Source: Actinomycetes bacterium
GTDB lineage: Bacteria; Actinomycetota; Actinomycetes; Actinomycetales; Dermatophilaceae
Assembly: GCA_023451855.1 (NCBI GenBank)
Contig: JAEXXY010000310.1
Location: forward strand, 1 to 7,897
DNA length: 7,897 nucleotides
Direction: 5' to 3'
Shown: positions 5,738 to 7,897 of the stretch, piece after piece
How positions within the stretch are numbered: position 1 is the stretch's first letter
Layout: every line of letters begins with the position of its first letter
Position numbers and translations under genes: made by a program
The notes under the pieces: model-generated
Told to the model about the DNA's origin: nothing
The model's database searches: none
Seen by the model: the letters and a program-made list of their open reading frames with translations, nothing else

Positions 5738-5902
5738 TCAGAGCGCCGGGCCGCATTCGCCTGGCCCTGCGATGCGCCGGATCAGACGGTGCGCGGCGGC
5801 CTCACGCCAGGTGGTCCACGTCCGCAGCTCGTCGTATCGCTCGAGCAGACCCAGGCGCAGCGGAGACGCTGCGGGGCGTCCGCCGGTCCTGGCACGGCTC
5901 AT
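5738..5902 (-). CDS. Doubtful small hypothetical protein (54 residues)
   Basis: The minus-strand frame from ATG 5902 encodes a basic peptide whose second half looks protein-like and helical (L-G-L-L-E-R-Y-D-E-L-R-T-W-T-T-W-R-E-A-A-A-H-R-L-I-R-R-I). Third codon positions are mostly G or C. Against it: no ribosome binding site precedes the ATG, and I recognise no family. GGGTAT on the minus strand (complement of 5921-5926) could be a -10 element, but its -35 spacing is poor. It may also be the tail of an older, longer gene, because the frame is open upstream to 6073. Confidence 0.25.
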   Translation of the reverse strand: MSRARTGGRPAASPLRLGLLERYDELRTWTTWREAAAHRLIRRIAGPGECGPAL

Positions 5903-5987
5903 ACGCACAAGGTGAGGTGAATACCCCCTTTGGGCGGACAGGCTCCAACCCACCGACTCCAATCCATGACCGACCTGGAGGTACGAA

Positions 5988-6473
5988 ATGTCCACCCTCA
6001 CCGTCTGGAAGTTCGAGTCCCCCGATGGGGCAGAACAGGCCGAGGCCAAGCTCTTGGACCTGCAAAAGCGCAACCTGGTGCAGGTTCACGACGCGGCTAC
6101 CGTCAGCTGGGCGCCCGGGGCCAAGAAGCCGAAGACCCGTCAGGCCAACAACCTCACCGCAGGAGGAGCGCTTGGCGGCGCGTTCTGGGGTCTGCTTTTC
6201 GGCATCCTCTTCTTCGTCCCCCTTCTCGGGGCGGCCATCGGCGCGGCTGCGGGAGGGCTCGCCGGCTCCCTCACGGACGTGGGAATCGATGATGATTTCA
6301 TCAAGCGTGTTCGCGAGCAGGTGACGCCCGGCGCCTCGGCTCTGTTCCTCATAACGAGTGACGCAGTCATGGACCGTGTCTCCGACGAGTTCGTCGGCCA
6401 CACCGGCCGGCTCGTGGAGACCAACCTTGGCAAGGAGCAAGAGGCTGCGCTGCGCGCGGCGTTCGGCGAGTGA
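5988..6473 (+). CDS. DUF1269 domain-containing membrane-associated protein
   Basis: This 161-residue protein matches the DUF1269 family. It opens with a strand and an amphipathic helix (T-L-T-V-W-K-F, then D-G-A-E-Q-A-E-A-K-L-L-D-L-Q) and a second strand (L-V-Q-V-H-D-A-A-T-V-S-W). A Gly/Ala-rich hydrophobic segment follows (about 56-95, with G-A-L-G-G-A-F-W-G-L-L-F-G and a Gly-zipper-like G-A-A-I-G-A-A-A-G-G). The C-terminal part contains D-V-G-I-D-D-D-F, T-P-G-A-S-A-L-F-L-I and D-R-V. The ferredoxin-like halves would flank a membrane hairpin. The function of the family is not established. The ATG is well supported by TGGAGG 6 bases upstream. It is followed at once by hairpins (6474-6511), so it is probably monocistronic. 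Downstream lies a decayed AI-2E permease, then a convergent DUF6325-SHOCT operon whose first protein shows the same C-terminal pattern. Confidence 0.88.
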   Translation: MSTLTVWKFESPDGAEQAEAKLLDLQKRNLVQVHDAATVSWAPGAKKPKTRQANNLTAGGALGGAFWGLLFGILFFVPLLGAAIGAAAGGLAGSLTDVGIDDDFIKRVREQVTPGASALFLITSDAVMDRVSDEFVGHTGRLVETNLGKEQEAALRAAFGE

Positions 6474-6511
6474 GGCCGCCGCGGGGCTGGAGCGGCCGTC
6501 GCTTCCGCGAC
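6474..6511 (+). terminator. Tandem hairpins after DUF1269 gene
   Basis: GGCCGC (6474-6479) pairs with GCGGCC (6492-6497). Immediately after, GTCGC (6498-6502) pairs with GCGAC (6507-6511) around TTCC. They start at the base after the stop codon. No T-tract follows, but two adjoining GC stems at a gene end fit a terminator. Confidence 0.45.
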
Positions 6512-6606
6512 CGTGCGCGGTAGGCACCAGAACCCGGGAGTCGGGGACGGGCTCGAGATTTCCTCACGTCAACGTCCAGGCTGGCGTGGGCGTCCTTCTC
6601 AGCCCG

Positions 6607-6992
6607 ATGGCCAGCGCGGCTGACATCGTGGTCCTGTACTCAGTCCTAGCGGGGACGGCAGATGGCGAGTCCTCGTCGACACGGCGACCGTGCTGGGGTT
6701 CGCTCTGTACCTTGCATCGTCGGGTCCGGCGGAACTGGAGCCGTTGTTCGGCTGCCTCCCTCCTGCCCGGCAGCGCGTTGCCCGCGTCGCCTGCCAGGTG
6801 ACTGCTTCGAAGACCGGGGGCTTTGTGGTGCCCAAAGTCCTCCAGGCTTCGCTGTCCGCAGCTGTCACGGCCCCTTCTTCCTCGCCATCGGCCTGCGGTC
6901 CTGGCTGCCGATGGCGCGGCTCGTGGGGATCACTGCGCAGTTCATCCCAATGATCGGCCCTTGCCGCTGTCTTCGCTGGGTTGCCGTGGTCC
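6607..6992 (+). pseudogene. Frameshifted remnant of AI-2E/PerM-family permease
   Basis: No single frame is intact, but pieces in successive frames read like the central part of an actinobacterial AI-2E transporter (PerM/TqsA superfamily membrane protein). Frame a (from 6607) gives A-A-D-I-V and L-A-G-T-A-D-G. Frame b (about 6669-6870) gives L-V-D-T-A-T-V-L-G-F-A-L-Y-L, then S-G-P, C-L-P-P-A-R-Q-R-V and S-K-T-G-G-F; relatives have F-Y-L-x-A-D-G-P, L-L-P-P-R-R-Q and K-T-G-G-Y. Frame c (about 6870-6961) gives L-A-I-G-L and V-G-I-T-A-Q-F-I-P-M-I-G; relatives have V-G-x-x-S-Q-F-I-P-x-I-G. Frame b resumes with L-A-A-V-F. At least three frameshifts are needed. The N-terminal ~200 residues and most of the C-terminal part are missing. 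A short G-T-A-G-V-A-L-P at about 7080-7100 may be a trace of the end. It lies between DUF1269 and SHOCT genes. Assignment is from remembered family motifs. Confidence 0.58.
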
Positions 6993-7111
6993 GATCGGCG
7001 CGGTCATGCTCGTTGGGTGGGCACGAAGGCGCAACTGTCCCTTGCCTGTCGGCGCCTCGGGACTGCTCAGGCCAGAGGGACCGCGGGCGTGGCACTGCCC
7101 CGCCGATGTGC

Positions 7112-7423
7112 TCACTGGTTGAGCAACCGGGCCTTCTGGGAGGCGAACTCCTCTTCAGTCAGCACTCCGTCATCCCGCAGTTTCCCCAGCTCTTGGAGCT
7201 GCTCGATGAGGTTGGACGCTTCTGCCGTCGGGGTCGGCGACACGGCGTTCGCCGTGACCTGGTCACGGTAGGCGCTGGCCTCCGCCTCCTGCTGGTCCAT
7301 CCGTGCACGCCTGCGCATCATTCCGCCCGTTACCGCCGTGGCCGTGCCTGCCACGACCGCGGTTCGGGCGGCGGTCTGGAGCAGGCTCGGCCGCCCCAGC
7401 CGCAGGAACGGTCGTCCGATCAT
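7112..7423 (-). CDS. SHOCT domain-containing small membrane protein
   Basis: This 103-residue protein has a basic N-terminus, one hydrophobic Ala/Val/Thr-rich segment (about 15-36, ending T-G-G-M-M-R-R-R) likely to span or attach to the membrane, and a linker rich in Ala and charged residues. Its C-terminal SHOCT motif (70-101) is N-L-I-E-Q-L-Q-E-L-G-K-L-R-D-D-G-V-L-T, then E-E-E-F-A-x-x-K-A-x-L-L. SHOCT is a short helical module thought to mediate oligomerisation or protein contacts; it has no catalytic role. The ATG at 7423 is preceded by GAGAGGA (complement of 7430-7436), 6 bases away. It follows the DUF6325 gene after 52 bases on the same strand, so the two are probably one operon. The stop lies near the end of the decayed permease. 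Confidence 0.86.
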   Translation of the reverse strand: MIGRPFLRLGRPSLLQTAARTAVVAGTATAVTGGMMRRRARMDQQEAEASAYRDQVTANAVSPTPTAEASNLIEQLQELGKLRDDGVLTEEEFASQKARLLNQ

Positions 7424-7475
7424 GACGTTTCCTCTCGGTCCGAATGATGCCTGAGTGCCGAAGGCAGGAGGGCCC

Positions 7476-7895
7476 TCAAGCGCCCTCTCGCAGCTCGTTG
7501 AGCGCCGGCGCCGCGGTCTCAGCGGGAATCACACCCTCGTCGATCACGAGGCCTCCCGTCGCGACGATGGCGGCGACAAAGCGATCGGCCCACGTGTTCT
7601 CCCAGATGAGGAGCGCGCCCGAAGTGCCCGGCTCCAGGGACTGAGCTACGTCGGCGAGGTCCTCCTCGTTCACCAAGCCTCCGTACTCGCCGTTGACGTT
7701 TGCGTAAGCGGCGCCTCCATCCGGAAGGGAGTCGACTTCGAGGGCTGAGACGGTGCCGTCCGCTGCACGGCCGACGAACACGAGGTCAAGCAGTCTCACG
7801 ATCTCTTGGTCGACGAGCTTCGCCAGCTCGGCCGCCAGTTGCCGGTGGAAGTCGGGGTGATCGAAAGCGATCACCACATAGTGGATAGGTCCCAT
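7476..7895 (-). CDS. DUF6325 family protein
   Basis: This 139-residue soluble protein matches DUF6325 across its full length. It starts M-G-P-I-H-Y-V-V-I-A-F. It continues with L-A-K-L-V-D-Q-E-I-V-R-L-L-D-L-V-F-V and D-G-T-V-S-A-L-E, then N-E-E-D-L, then L-E-P-G-T-S-G-A-L-L-I-W-E-N-T-W-A, and ends near G-G-L-V-I-D-E-G-V-I-P-A. The function is unknown. The C-terminal half has the same pattern as DUF1269 (T/E-P-G-x-S-x-L-x-L-I, then D-R), so a related ferredoxin-like fold is likely. The ATG lies 2 bases from the window edge, so its ribosome binding site and promoter are outside; length and first residues agree with the family. It is the first gene of a probable operon with the SHOCT gene. Its stop codon lies in the 10-base palindrome GAGGGCCCTC (7468-7477). 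Confidence 0.87.
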   Translation of the reverse strand: MGPIHYVVIAFDHPDFHRQLAAELAKLVDQEIVRLLDLVFVGRAADGTVSALEVDSLPDGGAAYANVNGEYGGLVNEEDLADVAQSLEPGTSGALLIWENTWADRFVAAIVATGGLVIDEGVIPAETAAPALNELREGA

Positions 7896-7897
7896 GG

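Larger units (their letters stand above)
5406..5987. other. Gene-poor stretch between sulfatase and DUF1269 gene
   Basis: No recognised protein family appears on either strand, and the plus-strand frames are short and Arg/Pro-rich. Hairpins occur at 5587-5604 (CGCGAC and GTCGCG around CGGTTA) and 5603-5613 (CGAAG-G-CTTCG), and a palindrome at 5664-5679. One doubtful minus-strand ORF lies at 5738-5902. The DUF1269 promoter should lie in the last ~100 bases, but no clear match was found. TGGAGG at 5976-5981 is its ribosome binding site. Confidence 0.35.

Noticed and set aside
5642..6324. Several overlapping ORFs on both strands, upstream of and across the start of the DUF1269 gene
   Set aside because: They are shadows in GC-rich DNA. 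The DUF1269 frame from 5988 explains the coding part.
6662..7447. 261-residue plus-strand open frame running into the SHOCT gene
   Set aside because: Only its part near 6870-6961 resembles a protein (the AI-2E remnant). The rest is out of frame with the remnant or antisense to SHOCT.
1..7897. Search for CRISPR arrays, tRNA/rRNA genes, insertion sequences, phage integrase or toxin-antitoxin pairs
   Set aside because: No repeated spaced units, cloverleaf, transposase motifs with terminal repeats, or recognisable toxin-antitoxin proteins were seen.

Overview
The window is high-GC DNA with strong G/C bias at third codon positions, TTG/GTG starts, purine-rich ribosome binding sites, and actinobacterial families (GAF-ANTAR, DUF6325, SHOCT). 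This suggests a Streptomyces-like actinomycete. The genus is an inference from composition and families, not from a marker gene. Only about 60% of the window is convincingly coding, which is low for such genomes, and at least one gene remnant is present. It therefore looks like accessory or chromosome-arm DNA (inference).

Layout. (1) Bases 1-765: the C-terminal end of a probable STAS-domain (anti-sigma-factor-antagonist-like) protein. Its frame stays open to 521 but is crossed by three strong hairpins; a possible stress-type promoter follows. (2) 766-1743 (+): a GAF-ANTAR RNA-binding antiterminator regulator with an unusually long Pro/Ala-rich tail. (3) 2039-2440 (+): a small protein of unknown function with a very Leu-rich C-terminal membrane segment. 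It converges with (4) 2654-3055 (-), a small Cys-containing lipoprotein. (5) 3056-3571: a divergent, apparently non-coding region with three inverted repeats, one of them an operator-like 6-5-6 repeat. (6) 3572-5374 (+): a 600-residue SdsA/BDS1-type alkyl sulfatase with metallo-beta-lactamase, dimerisation and SCP2-like domains. (7) 5375-5987: a gene-poor stretch with hairpins and one doubtful small ORF. (8) 5988-6473 (+): a DUF1269 membrane-associated protein. (9) About 6607-6992 (+): a frameshifted remnant of an AI-2E/PerM-family permease. (10) 7895 to 7112 (-): a two-gene operon, DUF6325 then SHOCT.

How they may work together. The STAS and ANTAR proteins are signalling components (partner-switch control of sigma factors, and transcript antitermination). 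DUF1269, DUF6325 and SHOCT proteins are poorly characterised and are often small, stress-associated or membrane-associated actinobacterial proteins. The DUF1269 and DUF6325 proteins share the same C-terminal sequence pattern, so they may be related components acting at the membrane. The alkyl sulfatase stands alone with its own likely control region and probably desulfates alkyl sulfate esters, releasing sulfate and an alcohol. No CRISPR array, rRNA, tRNA, intact transposase or prophage gene was recognised. Nothing here amounts to a clear new defence or biosynthetic system. The most informative oddities are the decayed AI-2E permease, the tails on the two regulators, and the operator-like repeat before the sulfatase.
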